Shown: piece after piece, positions 1-7,779 of the stretch | Position numbering within the stretch: the stretch's first letter is position 1 | Layout: each line of letters starts with the position of its first letter | Source: JBFMGS01 sp040752635 | Lineage (GTDB): Bacteria; Bacillota; SHA-98; UBA4971 | Direction of reading: 5' to 3' | Assembly: GCA_040752635.1 (NCBI GenBank) | Contig: JBFMGS010000039.1 | Location: 1-21,293 of the forward strand | Length of the DNA stretch: 21,293 nucleotides | Notes under the pieces: generated by a model | What the model was told of the DNA's origin: nothing | Seen by the model: the letters and a program-made list of their open reading frames with translations, nothing else | Database searches by the model: none | Made by a program: the position numbers and the translations under genes

Positions 1-175
1 CCGCACAGCTCGTACGTACCGTGGAGGTTAGAACGCGCCGCGGGTCGTGGTACTCCGATAGTGCGTACTCACGGCCTTTATCGCACTTGTTCCCCTCGAC
101 TTCCGCTCCATTCGCAACCGTGATTTCACAGCCTACAGGACATACAACGCATATTACTGCAAATCTCTCGTCCAC
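1..175 (-). CDS. DUF1667 family protein, N-terminal part (cut by window edge)
   Basis: The first 58 codons of a small cysteine-rich protein are visible; the rest lies beyond base 1. The GTG start at 175 is chosen because an AGGGGG Shine-Dalgarno-like run lies about 8 bases upstream. Visible landmarks are a CVVCPVGCEI motif (residues 9-18), then a GNKCDKGREYA stretch and a DPRRVLTSTV stretch, which is the DUF1667 pattern (two Cys pairs followed by a conserved Arg/Leu/Thr segment). Proteins of this family are encoded directly after GlpA-like and NAD(P)/FAD oxidoreductase genes, as in the Thermotoga glycerol cluster. The cysteines probably bind a metal or Fe-S centre in a G3P dehydrogenase-type complex; that role is inferred. 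It follows the upstream gene by 45 bases, so it is very likely cotranscribed. Confidence 0.85.
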   Translation of the reverse strand, partial: MDERFAVICVVCPVGCEITVANGAEVEGNKCDKGREYALSEYHDPRRVLTSTVRTSCA

Positions 176-220
176 AAGACCGCCCCCTGCACAGCGCAAA
201 TCGACCGGGCATGCTGGAAG

Positions 221-1510
221 TCAATCCCGCTCGATGGACACTGTAATGGTATCCTCCTCTGCTCCAAGCAACCGACCGTCAACACCTATTTGGAGCATTT
301 CACCGGGGCGCACCTTCTCTTTCTTCTGTCGGCGCAGAACCCTCCCACCGGCAGACACTTTGAGCACGACGTTTTCCTCCGGATAGCGCGGCCTCAGTGA
401 AAACGTAAGCCTATCGGCGCGCGCACCTTGCACGAATCGTTGCGGGACGACATACCTTACGTTGGTGCCAGCCCGGACTTCCCCTAACAGACGGGACGTC
501 TGTCGCCCGGCCATCCGCTCTGAAGCCCTCGCCGCAGCGGCTTTGCCCGCAACCATGCCGTCCTCGGTGACATGGTCCACCAGGTCATGTACGTGTACCA
601 CGTTCCCGCACGCGAAAACGCCGCTTATGCTCGTTTCCATATCCTCGGTGACCATCGGTCCTCCGGTGGCGGGATCAAGTACCACGCCGCAATCTGCGGA
701 TAGTTCATTTTCGGGTATAAGTCCCACTGAAAGCAAAAGAGCATCGCATGGGATGAACCACTCTTTCTCCGAGATCGGCATCTGCGCGTCATCCACGGGC
801 GCCACGCTCACACCCTCCAACCTGTCAAGGCCATGAATTCGGGAAACCGTGTGCCCCAAATAGAGGGGGATGCCGAAGTCTCGGAGGCATTGCTGTATGT
901 TGCGGGCAAGGCCGCCGGGGTAGCTCATTATCTCGATGACCGCCTCCACCTTCACCCCTTCCAGGGTGAGCCGTCTGGCCATGATGAGGCCCACGTCGCC
1001 CGAGCCCAGCACCACGGCGCGGCGCCCCGGCACGACGCCTTCTATGTTAACAAGCCGCTGGGCCGTGCCGGCAGTGAAGATCCCCGCGGGGCGGGTGCCG
1101 GGGATGGCAAGCGCCCCGCGCGCCCGCTCGCGGCATCCCATGGCAAGCACGATCGCCCCGCACTCCAGCACGATCAGACCCTCGCTGGGTGAAACCGCTA
1201 CCACTTTGAGTTCGGGCGACACTTCAAGGACCATCGTTTCAAGCATGGGCTCGACACCTACGGACGCCGCCTCTTCAATGAACCGCTTCGCATATTCGGG
1301 CCCGGAAAGCTCCTCCCCAAACCACTTCAACCCGAATCCCGTGTGTATACATTGGGGGAGTATGCCACCGAGGCGTACGTCCCTTTCAACAACCACAACT
1401 CTTCCCGCGCCACGGCGCCTCGCCGCTATCGCAGCCGCAAGGCCCGCGGGTCCCCCGCCGATGACTGCCACGTCCACCCACGTGCGCCTTTCTCCCTCCA
1501 ACGGTTTCAC
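221..1510 (-). CDS. NAD(P)/FAD-dependent oxidoreductase of the GlpA-associated type
   Basis: A 429-residue flavoprotein. An FAD-binding Rossmann motif GGGPAG is at residues 18-23, the family signature LPQCIHTGFG at 51-60, a second dinucleotide-binding motif VLGSGDVG at 167-174, and the FAD-contacting GVFACGNVVHVHDLVD segment near 297-312. About 85 further residues form the C-terminal domain usual for this group. No CxxC redox-active disulfide of the thioredoxin reductase type is seen. The start overlaps the stop of the GlpA-like gene by 4 bases (ATGA), indicating translational coupling. Orthologues lie between glpA and a DUF1667 gene in Thermotoga and many Clostridia. It probably passes electrons from the GlpA flavin to NAD(P) or another acceptor; the acceptor cannot be read from sequence. 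It is not the quinone-linked GlpB of enteric bacteria. Confidence 0.9.
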   Translation of the reverse strand: MKPLEGERRTWVDVAVIGGGPAGLAAAIAARRRGAGRVVVVERDVRLGGILPQCIHTGFGLKWFGEELSGPEYAKRFIEEAASVGVEPMLETMVLEVSPELKVVAVSPSEGLIVLECGAIVLAMGCRERARGALAIPGTRPAGIFTAGTAQRLVNIEGVVPGRRAVVLGSGDVGLIMARRLTLEGVKVEAVIEIMSYPGGLARNIQQCLRDFGIPLYLGHTVSRIHGLDRLEGVSVAPVDDAQMPISEKEWFIPCDALLLSVGLIPENELSADCGVVLDPATGGPMVTEDMETSISGVFACGNVVHVHDLVDHVTEDGMVAGKAAAARASERMAGRQTSRLLGEVRAGTNVRYVVPQRFVQGARADRLTFSLRPRYPEENVVLKVSAGGRVLRRQKKEKVRPGEMLQIGVDGRLLGAEEDTITVSIERD

Positions 1511-3006
1511 CCCCTCGCGACAACCTCGGACGCAGCGACAACCTCGGACGCGGCTTCAAGCAGCAAGGCTTTCGCCGGGTACGGCGCGATGCGTGAGTTC
1601 CGGCCGCGTTTCGTAACCAGTTCAACGGAAATGCCGAGTTCCCGCGCGAGGATCCTCATGACCCTGGGCATGCAGAACCCTCCCTGGCACCTGCCCATGC
1701 CTGCGCGCGTTCGGAGCTTGACCCCATCGACGGTCCTCGCCCCCCTGCGAATCGCGTCCACGACCTCAGCCTCGGTGACGGTCTCGCATCTACACACGAC
1801 GCGCCCGAAACTGGGGTCGGCGGCGATCAGCCTCGCCTGCTCCGCCCGGGACTTATGAGCGAACCTCGCAGGAGCAGGGCGCACAGGGTTGAAATCCTGA
1901 CGCCTCTGCATCTCGAGCCCTTCACCTTTCAGGATCTCCACGACCATCTCGGCAATTGCCGGGGCAGCCGTCAGGCCGGGGGACTCGATCCCCGCGGCAT
2001 GTATGAGCCCCCTGGCCGCAGAGGATGGGCGTATGATGAAGTCATCCTCTGAAGAGGCAGCGCGGAGGCCTGCGAACGACGCTATGACGTCGCGGGGAGC
2101 AACTGAAGGCACCATGCCTTGCGCGGCCGCAAACACTGCGGCAAACCCCGAGCGGGTCGTCCCAAGGTCCGTTCGGTCTCGGGTGTCCTCCGCCGTGGGC
2201 CCCACCATGATGTTGCCGTCCGCGGTCGGAATGACCAGGATGCCCTTGGATACAGGCGTGGGAACAGGAAATATCGTGGAGCGAACGATGTCTCCCACAC
2301 GCCGGTCCAGCAAGTACTCCTCTCCCTTCCTCGGGCGGATCTCAAAAGACTCGTCCCCTGCCATCCTGGCAACATCATCAGCATAGAGACCCGCAGCATT
2401 GATCACATAACCAGCTTCTATCAAAGCCCCCGGCGTCTCGACCGCCACCACCCGGCCATTCCGCATGTGGATGGAGGTAACCGGGCTCTCCGTCAGGAAC
2501 CGGACGCCATTGGCGACAGCGTTCTCGACCAAGGCGAACGTAAGCTGGTAGGGACACACAACTCCTCCAGTGGGGGCGTATAACGCGGCGACGATCCCCG
2601 GCGCAAGCCCCGGCTCCAGTGCCCGAGCTTCGTCCCTGTCGAGCATGAGAAGACCCGGCACGCCATTTTGCCGGCCCTGCTCAAAATGCTCTCGAAGGAC
2701 AAGGGTCTCCTCCTGGGATCTTGCCACCATCAGGATGCCGTTGCGCCTCAATGGCACGCAGAGCTCCTCTGCAATCTCGTCGAACATAGCGTTGCCACGC
2801 ACACATAGCGACGCCTTGAGCGACCCCGGGGTTGAGTGAAACCCTGCGTGCAGGACGCCGCTGTTGGCCTTGCTCGTACCGAACGCCGCCTCCGCCTCGC
2901 GCTCAAGGAGTACGGTCTTAAGGTCGTACCTCGATAACTCCCTGGCAACAGCAGCGCCCACCACCCCTGCTCCGACGATCGCCACATCTGCCCTCAGGAT
3001 GTGCAA
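1507..3006 (-). CDS. glpA: Anaerobic glycerol-3-phosphate dehydrogenase-like FAD protein with BFD [2Fe-2S] domain
   Basis: A 499-residue protein. An N-terminal DAO-type FAD domain carries VGAGVVG at residues 11-17 and a closing GIESPGLTAAPAI segment near 339-351. A C-terminal BFD-like domain has cysteines C405, C407, C440 and C445 (pattern CxC...CxxxxC), suited to a [2Fe-2S] cluster. The layout matches GlpA/GlpD-like proteins of anaerobes, which oxidise sn-glycerol-3-phosphate to dihydroxyacetone phosphate. The exact substrate is inferred from family and context; related proteins oxidise other 2-hydroxy compounds. The start is TTG at 3006: GGAGGG lies 7 bases upstream, whereas the nearby ATG is out of frame. 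Codons at the 3' end are an 18-bp tandem duplication, giving a repeated ASEVVA tail. The leader is the structured repeat R2. It heads a three-gene unit with the oxidoreductase and DUF1667 genes. Confidence 0.85.
   Translation of the reverse strand: MHILRADVAIVGAGVVGAAVARELSRYDLKTVLLEREAEAAFGTSKANSGVLHAGFHSTPGSLKASLCVRGNAMFDEIAEELCVPLRRNGILMVARSQEETLVLREHFEQGRQNGVPGLLMLDRDEARALEPGLAPGIVAALYAPTGGVVCPYQLTFALVENAVANGVRFLTESPVTSIHMRNGRVVAVETPGALIEAGYVINAAGLYADDVARMAGDESFEIRPRKGEEYLLDRRVGDIVRSTIFPVPTPVSKGILVIPTADGNIMVGPTAEDTRDRTDLGTTRSGFAAVFAAAQGMVPSVAPRDVIASFAGLRAASSEDDFIIRPSSAARGLIHAAGIESPGLTAAPAIAEMVVEILKGEGLEMQRRQDFNPVRPAPARFAHKSRAEQARLIAADPSFGRVVCRCETVTEAEVVDAIRRGARTVDGVKLRTRAGMGRCQGGFCMPRVMRILARELGISVELVTKRGRNSRIAPYPAKALLLEAASEVVAASEVVARG
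1517..1552 (-). repeat. 18-bp tandem duplication in the glpA 3' end
   Basis: Two adjacent 18-bp units (1517-1534 and 1535-1552) differ only at their last base. They encode the duplicated peptide ASEVVA at the extreme C-terminus of the GlpA-like protein, just before the overlap with the next gene. The duplication keeps frame, so it is a recent in-frame slippage product of a dispensable tail. Confidence 0.9.
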
Positions 3007-3136
3007 CCCTCATCCCTCCGTGAAACCATAAAAGTCCAACCTGCAGCAAGCCTCATCGCACCAAGCAATGGGCCTGGCAGATAGGACTTTCTCAAATCTC
3101 CCGTCCGCTCCGCCGGGTTGTCAAGTGCGCCAAAGG
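2971..3136 (-). promoter_or_regulatory. R2 copy 1: structured leader and start region of glpA
   Basis: This segment covers the glpA untranslated leader and the first ~12 codons, and recurs at 9601-9765 in the same orientation. In the transcript, AAAGTCC (3090-3084) pairs with GGACTTT (3037-3031). Inside this, CTGC pairs with GCAG, and GCCCATTGC pairs with GCGATGAGGC around a 5-base loop, with one bulged A. A further short CCCG/CGGG stem lies upstream. Its 5' end starts TTGACA, which could be a -35 box, but no convincing -10 follows at the usual spacing. Because the operon includes glpA and the window encodes GlpP, an RNA antiterminator known in Bacillus subtilis to act on glp leaders, this is a candidate GlpP target. 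That link is an inference. I could not match it to a known riboswitch class. Confidence 0.65.
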
Positions 3137-3157
3137 ACTCTATCTCTGCTTGCGTCC

Positions 3158-4042
3158 TTATTCAGGTTGCAGCATGTCTGCTATAGAATCCAGCACGTAG
3201 TCAGGCTGAACGTGTGCTTGCGATAGATCTTCCCTCCGGGTTACTCCCGTCAACACTAAGGCGGTCGTCATTCCTGCTAGCTTTCCCATCAACACGTCGG
3301 TCTCCAGCCTATCACCGACCATGAGGCATTGGTTCGGCTTCAAGCCCAGGCGCCTGGACGCGGTTTCAAGCATCATCGGGTTAGGTTTGCCCACGACCAA
3401 TTCCACCTTGCGGCCGGTGGTGCCCTCCACGGCACCGATCATTCCGGCAGCGTCGGGGATCTCCCCACCTTCCACCGGGCACGTTTTGTCAGCATTGGTA
3501 GCCACCAGCCGGGCGCCGCACCTCACAGCCTGGAGCGCGCAGTTCAGCTTCGCGTAAGTGAACGTCCTGTCAAACGCGATGACAACGTACTCCACCCGGG
3601 TACCGGAGCCCACAGGGTCCTCGACAACCTCTATGCCTGCTCCACGGAGCTCGTCCACAAGCGGCGCCTCGCCAATGACGTATGCGCGGCAACCAGGAGC
3701 GTGATCCGCAAGGTAGCGTGCCATTACAAGCGAAGAATTGATGACATCGTCCACTTCTGTCGGGATGCCGAGCCGCGTGAGCTTCGCAGCATAATCAGTT
3801 CGGGTCTCGATGGGCTTGTTGGAAAGAAAGACAACCCGCTTACCTGCGGCCCGCAGCGTGCATACGACATCGCGCGCCCCGGGGACCAGTCTTTCACCCC
3901 GGTATACAGTTCCGTCGAGGTCAAGAATGTACCCTTCGAAAGCTGTCAGTGGAGGACGGGCTCCCTCTTTTGACGGAACGCCCGTGCGGTCATTTGCCGC
4001 TGGGTTATTGTGATGACGCCGTGACGGAGCAGTGGATCCCAA
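3158..4042 (-). CDS. HAD-superfamily phosphatase, NagD/AraL type
   Basis: A HAD class IIA phosphatase acting in the cytoplasm. Numbered from the TTG at 4042, motif I is DLDGTVYRG (nucleophile D41, acid/base D43), motif II is the SNK segment near 74-76, the motif III lysine is K219 in VVGKPNP, and motif IV is GDRLETD (D244, D249). The family hydrolyses small phosphoesters. Members include NagD nucleotidases, AraL sugar phosphatases and glycerol-3-phosphate phosphatases. A glycerol phosphate role is suggested only by the neighbours. The start is uncertain: the reading frame is open up to a TTG at 4102 inside the upstream permease gene, but the TTG at 4042 follows a GGGGGG run about 10 bases upstream and leaves a more normal tail. 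Even so, ~35 residues before the HAD core look disordered. It ends just before the glpA leader. Confidence 0.85.
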   Translation of the reverse strand: MGSTAPSRRHHNNPAANDRTGVPSKEGARPPLTAFEGYILDLDGTVYRGERLVPGARDVVCTLRAAGKRVVFLSNKPIETRTDYAAKLTRLGIPTEVDDVINSSLVMARYLADHAPGCRAYVIGEAPLVDELRGAGIEVVEDPVGSGTRVEYVVIAFDRTFTYAKLNCALQAVRCGARLVATNADKTCPVEGGEIPDAAGMIGAVEGTTGRKVELVVGKPNPMMLETASRRLGLKPNQCLMVGDRLETDVLMGKLAGMTTALVLTGVTRREDLSQAHVQPDYVLDSIADMLQPE

Positions 4043-4064
4043 TTCGCTTGTACCCCCCGATGCG

Positions 4065-4940
4065 TTATCCCTTGATACCCGAAAGCATAAAGCTTTCGAC
4101 AAATCTCCGCTGGTAGACGAGGAACAGGATCATGAGCGGAGCGGTCACAAAGATGGTAGCGGCCATAAGCAACGTCCAATCCGCCCCACTTTCCTGTTGA
4201 ACGAACATGGCAAGCCCAATTGTGAGCGTCCTTACTTGCGGGCTGTCAGTGACCACGAGCGGCCAGTAGAAGTCGTTCCAGTGGGTAACCACGCTGATCA
4301 GGCCGAAAGCAACAAGGGTGGGTTTGGCGAGGGGGACCAGCACGCTGTACAGGAACCGCGGCCCGCTACAACCGTCAATGAGGGCCGCATCTTCAAAGTC
4401 CCGCGGAACCTGCCGGAATGCCTGGCGCAATAAAAAGGTGCCATACCCGCTTGCCCAAAATGGGAGCATTAAGGCGAGCCGGGTGTCTAGCAATCTCAGA
4501 GTGCGCATGGTCAGGTAGTTTGGAACGATGATCGCATGCACCGGTAGCATCATCTGGACGAGAAAGAGGAAGAAGAGGAGGTTGCTCCCCTTGAATCTCA
4601 TCCGGCTGAAGACATAAGCTGCCAGGGTCGTAGTGAAGATCTGCACAAGGAGAATCCCACTGACAACAATAACCGTGTTGATGAGATATAGCCCAAAAGG
4701 AGCCATTGAGAATACCTGACTGTAGTTTTTCAGGTACAATGGATTCGGAATCCATTGAGGCACTGGCGTGAAAACGTCCACCCGCCGCTTGAGCGACGTA
4801 GAGAGAGCCCACAAGTAAGGCGCGACAGTGACGCTTGACACCAGCATCAGTATGAGGTGCAAATGGAGACGGTGTATTCCTATATGGCGAAAGGCTTTCT
4901 CGAAACGTCCAGGTCCAAGAGCAGACATGCTATATTTCAT
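4065..4940 (-). CDS. CUT1-type sugar/glycerol-phosphate ABC transporter permease (UgpE/MalG-like)
   Basis: A 291-residue integral membrane protein with about six hydrophobic segments. The cytoplasmic EAA loop, DFEDAALIDGCSGPRF followed by LVPLAKP (residues 181-207), contacts the ATPase. It belongs to the MalG/UgpE branch, normally the second permease of a carbohydrate importer. The ATG start at 4940 has GAGGG 7 bases upstream. It overlaps the stop of the first permease by 11 bases, so translation is probably coupled. No ATP-binding subunit is encoded nearby. In Bacillota, CUT1 importers often share one ATPase of the MsmX type encoded elsewhere. The cargo is not determinable from sequence: the glp genes around it argue for G3P or a glycerophosphodiester, but a plain oligosaccharide remains possible. 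Confidence 0.9.
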   Translation of the reverse strand: MKYSMSALGPGRFEKAFRHIGIHRLHLHLILMLVSSVTVAPYLWALSTSLKRRVDVFTPVPQWIPNPLYLKNYSQVFSMAPFGLYLINTVIVVSGILLVQIFTTTLAAYVFSRMRFKGSNLLFFLFLVQMMLPVHAIIVPNYLTMRTLRLLDTRLALMLPFWASGYGTFLLRQAFRQVPRDFEDAALIDGCSGPRFLYSVLVPLAKPTLVAFGLISVVTHWNDFYWPLVVTDSPQVRTLTIGLAMFVQQESGADWTLLMAATIFVTAPLMILFLVYQRRFVESFMLSGIKG

Positions 4941-5823
4941 AATGCACCCTCTTCTCCAGAGAACGAAGGGTTAGGAGTATTAGAACGAGTAATATGCCCA
5001 CGAAAATGACTGTCAAGGCTGAAGCTTGCCCCGTGTTCCAGAATCGAAAGGCGTTTTGATAGATGTAGTAGACGAGGACGTTCGTGCGGTCTGCAGGACC
5101 TCCCTGAGTCATAACATAACTCAGGTCGAAAACCTGGAAGGAACTCATTATTCCTACCGTGATAACGAAAACCGTCGTGGGACCCAAGAGTGGCAGCGTG
5201 ATGTAGCGCAACCGGGCCCAGAAGTTGGCACCCTCAATAGCAGCGCATTCATAGAGTTCCCCGGGTATACCCTGAAGGCCAGCGAGGTAGATAAGCATGA
5301 AATACCCGAAGTTCTTCCAAATGGCCACCAACATGATGGCCGGCAAAGCCCACTTCATGTTGTAAAGCCATTCGACAGTAGGAATCCCGAGATTCCTGAG
5401 GTAGTGGTTGACAAGGCCCACACCTGGATTTAGCAGCCAGACCCAGAGCATGCCCGCAGCCGCCATCGGAATCATCGTCGGGTAGAAACATGCGATACGG
5501 TACACGTTTCGCAGCCAACCCATACGTTCGTTAAGTAGCACGGCGAGGAAGAGAGCGAGGGTCATTGTTACAGGGATGGTCCCGAGAGTATAAACAACCG
5601 TGTTTCTCATGACGAGCCAAAAGACCTCATCCCCGAACAGGGAGAGATAATTACCAATCCCGCAGAACACGGGCCGCGGCGTGAATATGTCCCACCTGTG
5701 CAGACTGAGGTAGAACGAGTAGATTATGGGAAAATAGGTAAACAGCCCTAACAGCACAAGGCTTGGGACCAGGTAGACGTATATACTGGCTCGACCCCAG
5801 GCCGATCTCGACGTCTTTAGCAC
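4930..5823 (-). CDS. CUT1-type sugar/glycerol-phosphate ABC transporter permease (UgpA/MalF-like)
   Basis: A 297-residue permease with six predicted membrane segments and a typical amphipathic start followed by YLVPSLVLLGLF. The EAA loop is ELYECAAIEGANFWARL followed by ITLPLLGP (residues 189-213), and the family motif ending GGPADRT follows the fifth helix. It is the partner of the MalG/UgpE-type protein encoded next. The start is GTG at 5823, with an AGAGGTG Shine-Dalgarno 9 bases upstream. It is separated from the binding-protein gene by 105 bases that hold two alternative hairpins (5843-5909). This is a common place for RNA processing or partial termination that lowers permease expression relative to the binding protein. 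Confidence 0.9.
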   Translation of the reverse strand: MLKTSRSAWGRASIYVYLVPSLVLLGLFTYFPIIYSFYLSLHRWDIFTPRPVFCGIGNYLSLFGDEVFWLVMRNTVVYTLGTIPVTMTLALFLAVLLNERMGWLRNVYRIACFYPTMIPMAAAGMLWVWLLNPGVGLVNHYLRNLGIPTVEWLYNMKWALPAIMLVAIWKNFGYFMLIYLAGLQGIPGELYECAAIEGANFWARLRYITLPLLGPTTVFVITVGIMSSFQVFDLSYVMTQGGPADRTNVLVYYIYQNAFRFWNTGQASALTVIFVGILLVLILLTLRSLEKRVHYEI

Positions 5824-5842
5824 TTAAGATACACCTCTTTGG

Positions 5843-5909
5843 TCCTCCCGGAGACCGTAGTCCTCCCGGAGGCCACCTGTCCGGGAGGACACCCCCCAGA
5901 CAGGTGGCC
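5843..5909 (-). promoter_or_regulatory. Alternative hairpins between binding-protein and permease genes
   Basis: In the transcript, segment A (GGCCACCTGTC, 5909-5899) pairs perfectly over 11 bp with segment C (5881-5871). Segment B (GTCCTCCCGG, 5890-5881), lying between them, pairs perfectly over 10 bp with segment D (5869-5860). A-C and B-D cannot form together. A second copy of D lies at 5850-5843, next to the permease ribosome binding site. This is the geometry of an attenuator or translational switch. No U-tract follows either stem, so simple Rho-independent termination is unlikely. An mRNA-stabilising or partial-attenuation role is an inference. Confidence 0.65.
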
Positions 5910-5928
5910 CGCGGATAAATCGCGATCC

Positions 5929-7224
5929 CTACTTGGCTATCCAGCCTGACAGCAGCCGCTGGGCCTGTTCCTGAGCGCGATCAAGAGCCTTTTGCGGAGT
6001 CGTCTTGCCGCCCGTTGATTCATCCAGTGCCGTTTTCAGTATCTCTCTGATCTTCTGAAAGACAGGGCTCATCATTTTACCGTGAGCGTACTTCAGTTGC
6101 TCTCGAGCCACTGTATACACCGGGTACTTGCTCACGTATTCTTTCATCTCAGGCACCTCGTAGGCCGATTTCCTGGTCGCCACATAGCCTGAGTCTCGAC
6201 TCCATCTCGCGGCCATCTCCGGTGTCGTCAAGAACTTGATGAATCGCCACGCTGCTTGTTTGCGTTCCTCGGGAATAGCCCGGGCGATGTGGAGGTTCCC
6301 CCCTCCGACCGCGGCTCCATAGCGCTTGTTCATCGGCATGAACGCCACTCCGAACTCGAAGTTTGCGGAGTTTCGGAGGAAAGTGAGGATGCCTGTTGAG
6401 TGGTAGAGCATGGAAGTCCGGCCTGCTACGAAATCGGGCGGCGTAGAGGCCCATGTGCTATGAGGGGGACCGAGCTTCAGCTCATGCGTAAGTCGCACCC
6501 AGAATTCCAGCGCCTCGACAGCCTGCGAGCAGTTCAGGGTGACCTTTCGCTTCAGGAAGTTGATCAACTCGCCATCGTTCTGTCTGACAAAGGCCTCGAA
6601 CAACCAGTCGTTCCAGCCGCCGGAAATGGTGACCCCCCACCGTTTCACCTCGCCAGTTGCGGGGTCTGTTTTCACCAACATCTTGGCAAACTTCTCGAGT
6701 TCCTGCCACGTTCGCGGAGGGGTATTGGGATCCAAGCCAACCTCCCTGAAATGTGCCTTGTTCCAGTAGAACACAGGAGTGCTTCTCTGGAATGGAATCC
6801 CCCATATGTGGCCGTCTTCGGAGTAACTGTTCTCGAGAAACGCTGGGAAGAAGTCTGCAAGGTAATCCTGGGTCACGAACCTATCAAGAGGCTCACAGGC
6901 GTTCATTGCCAGCAAAGTGGGCAGCTCTGAGATTTCCACGATGAACAGGTCGGGAGGGTTGCCGCCCATGACAGCGGTCTGCACTTTTTGCATGGTCGGG
7001 TCGTAGTCTCCGGTGTAAACAGGGACGACTTCAATATCGGGGTTAGCGGCGTTGAATTCCTCAACATACTTGTTGATCACTGTGGCTAAAGGACCCGAAA
7101 CACCGACAGGATAATAGAAGGTAAGCCGCGTAAGTTTGGCTTGAGCACTGCCTACCGAAAACAGCAAGGCCAGCAGCAGGGCACTAATCGCCATAGATAC
7201 AAAGAGCTTCCTGGTGTATCGCAT
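5929..7224 (-). CDS. Extracellular solute-binding protein of a CUT1/Ugp-type ABC importer
   Basis: A 431-residue family 1 solute-binding protein (UgpB/MalE-like). ATG at 7224 is preferred to the in-frame ATG at 7245 because GGAGG lies 9 bases before it. Residues 1-29 form a signal peptide (basic start, hydrophobic core, SAQA cleavage site). There is no lipobox cysteine, so the mature protein is not predicted to be a lipoprotein. Inside are the usual early PDLFIVEISELPTLLA lobe segment, the GIPFQRSTPVFYWNK ligand-cleft segment and the WRFIKFLTTPEMAARW hinge region. It is the first gene of the three-gene importer operon and would deliver substrate to the two permeases. Substrate specificity is unknown. 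The absence of a lipid anchor hints at a diderm envelope or an S-layer-retained protein. Confidence 0.9.
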   Translation of the reverse strand: MRYTRKLFVSMAISALLLALLFSVGSAQAKLTRLTFYYPVGVSGPLATVINKYVEEFNAANPDIEVVPVYTGDYDPTMQKVQTAVMGGNPPDLFIVEISELPTLLAMNACEPLDRFVTQDYLADFFPAFLENSYSEDGHIWGIPFQRSTPVFYWNKAHFREVGLDPNTPPRTWQELEKFAKMLVKTDPATGEVKRWGVTISGGWNDWLFEAFVRQNDGELINFLKRKVTLNCSQAVEALEFWVRLTHELKLGPPHSTWASTPPDFVAGRTSMLYHSTGILTFLRNSANFEFGVAFMPMNKRYGAAVGGGNLHIARAIPEERKQAAWRFIKFLTTPEMAARWSRDSGYVATRKSAYEVPEMKEYVSKYPVYTVAREQLKYAHGKMMSPVFQKIREILKTALDESTGGKTTPQKALDRAQEQAQRLLSGWIAK

Positions 7225-7297
7225 CGGGATCCGCCTCCTTCGCATTGTAGTAGCTTTCTCCTGGAGAGAAACCTAACACGCACCACCCTCGACGTTT

Positions 7298-7340
7298 GCT
7301 TCACAATGACCTCGCTTCACCATACCGAGGCCTGCTTCAC
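7298..7340 (-). promoter_or_regulatory. Three GTGAAGC direct repeats upstream of the binding-protein gene
   Basis: The heptamer GTGAAGC occurs three times on the minus strand within 43 bases, about 75-115 bases before the binding-protein start. Regular direct heptamers in an operon leader could be operator half-sites or an RNA-binding series. The function is unknown and chance is not excluded. Confidence 0.35.
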
Positions 7341-7444
7341 CTCCCTTTTCACCGTGCCTGTATCTAACGCCTGCTTACGCCAGTTCCCTCAACCGGCCGG
7401 TTTTACTGCCCGACTCACTCAAGAACCGCCTGGCAATTAATAGT

Positions 7445-7595
7445 AAGGAGAAGACCGGACAGCAGAAAGATCCAATCTTCCGTCCGGCCTTCTCCTTGTC
7501 TCCGTGCCGAAACCCCAGCATCTGTCGCCCCAATAGGTGCTTTTACTTGTCAGTATTCGATGAAGAACGCCGGAATCCTGCAACAGGGGCAATGT
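7445..7595 (-). repeat. R1 copy A: hairpin-bearing intergenic repeat
   Basis: Read on the minus strand: an ACATTGCC block and GCAGGATT (7581-7574), exactly 15 bases, GAATA (7558-7554), 43 bases, TCGGCACGGAGAC, then a 16-bp hairpin with arms 7497-7482 and 7460-7445. The arm AAGGAGAAGGCCGGAC pairs with GTCCGGTCTTCTCCTT through one G-U wobble. The loop can form a small inner AAGAT/ATCTT stem. It lies between the phosphate cotransporter and the ABC operon, inside the probable leader of the latter. See copies B and C. Confidence 0.8.
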
Positions 7596-7779
7596 TTTTT
7601 CTTCAAAAGCCATGTGGACGCCTCCATAGAGTAGGGGATCCTCCCTGTACATCGACCCGGCTACTCATAAAACTCGCACATCCTGGCTCCACACTGTTTG
7701 TTCACAAGAGGCCGGCATCCTCCGCGAAGCAACGGGAGAATGTCAAAGGCCCGCCCGGCGTGCACCCGGCGTCTCAACG

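Larger units (their letters stand above)
7225..7779. other. 555-bp intergenic region with R1 copy and GTGAAGC repeats
   Basis: No gene is recognised here. From the left, on the minus strand, lies the untranslated leader of the binding-protein gene. It holds three copies of GTGAAGC (7298-7304, 7314-7320, 7334-7340), spaced 16 and 20 bases start to start. R1 copy A follows at 7445-7595. The remaining ~185 bases up to the end of the phosphate cotransporter gene show nothing I can name. Open frames here lack coding character. Confidence 0.6.

Noticed and set aside
3002..3136. R2 as a known riboswitch (c-di-GMP, glycine, TPP, fluoride and similar)
   Set aside because: I compared the remembered core motifs of these classes and found none of the invariant blocks.
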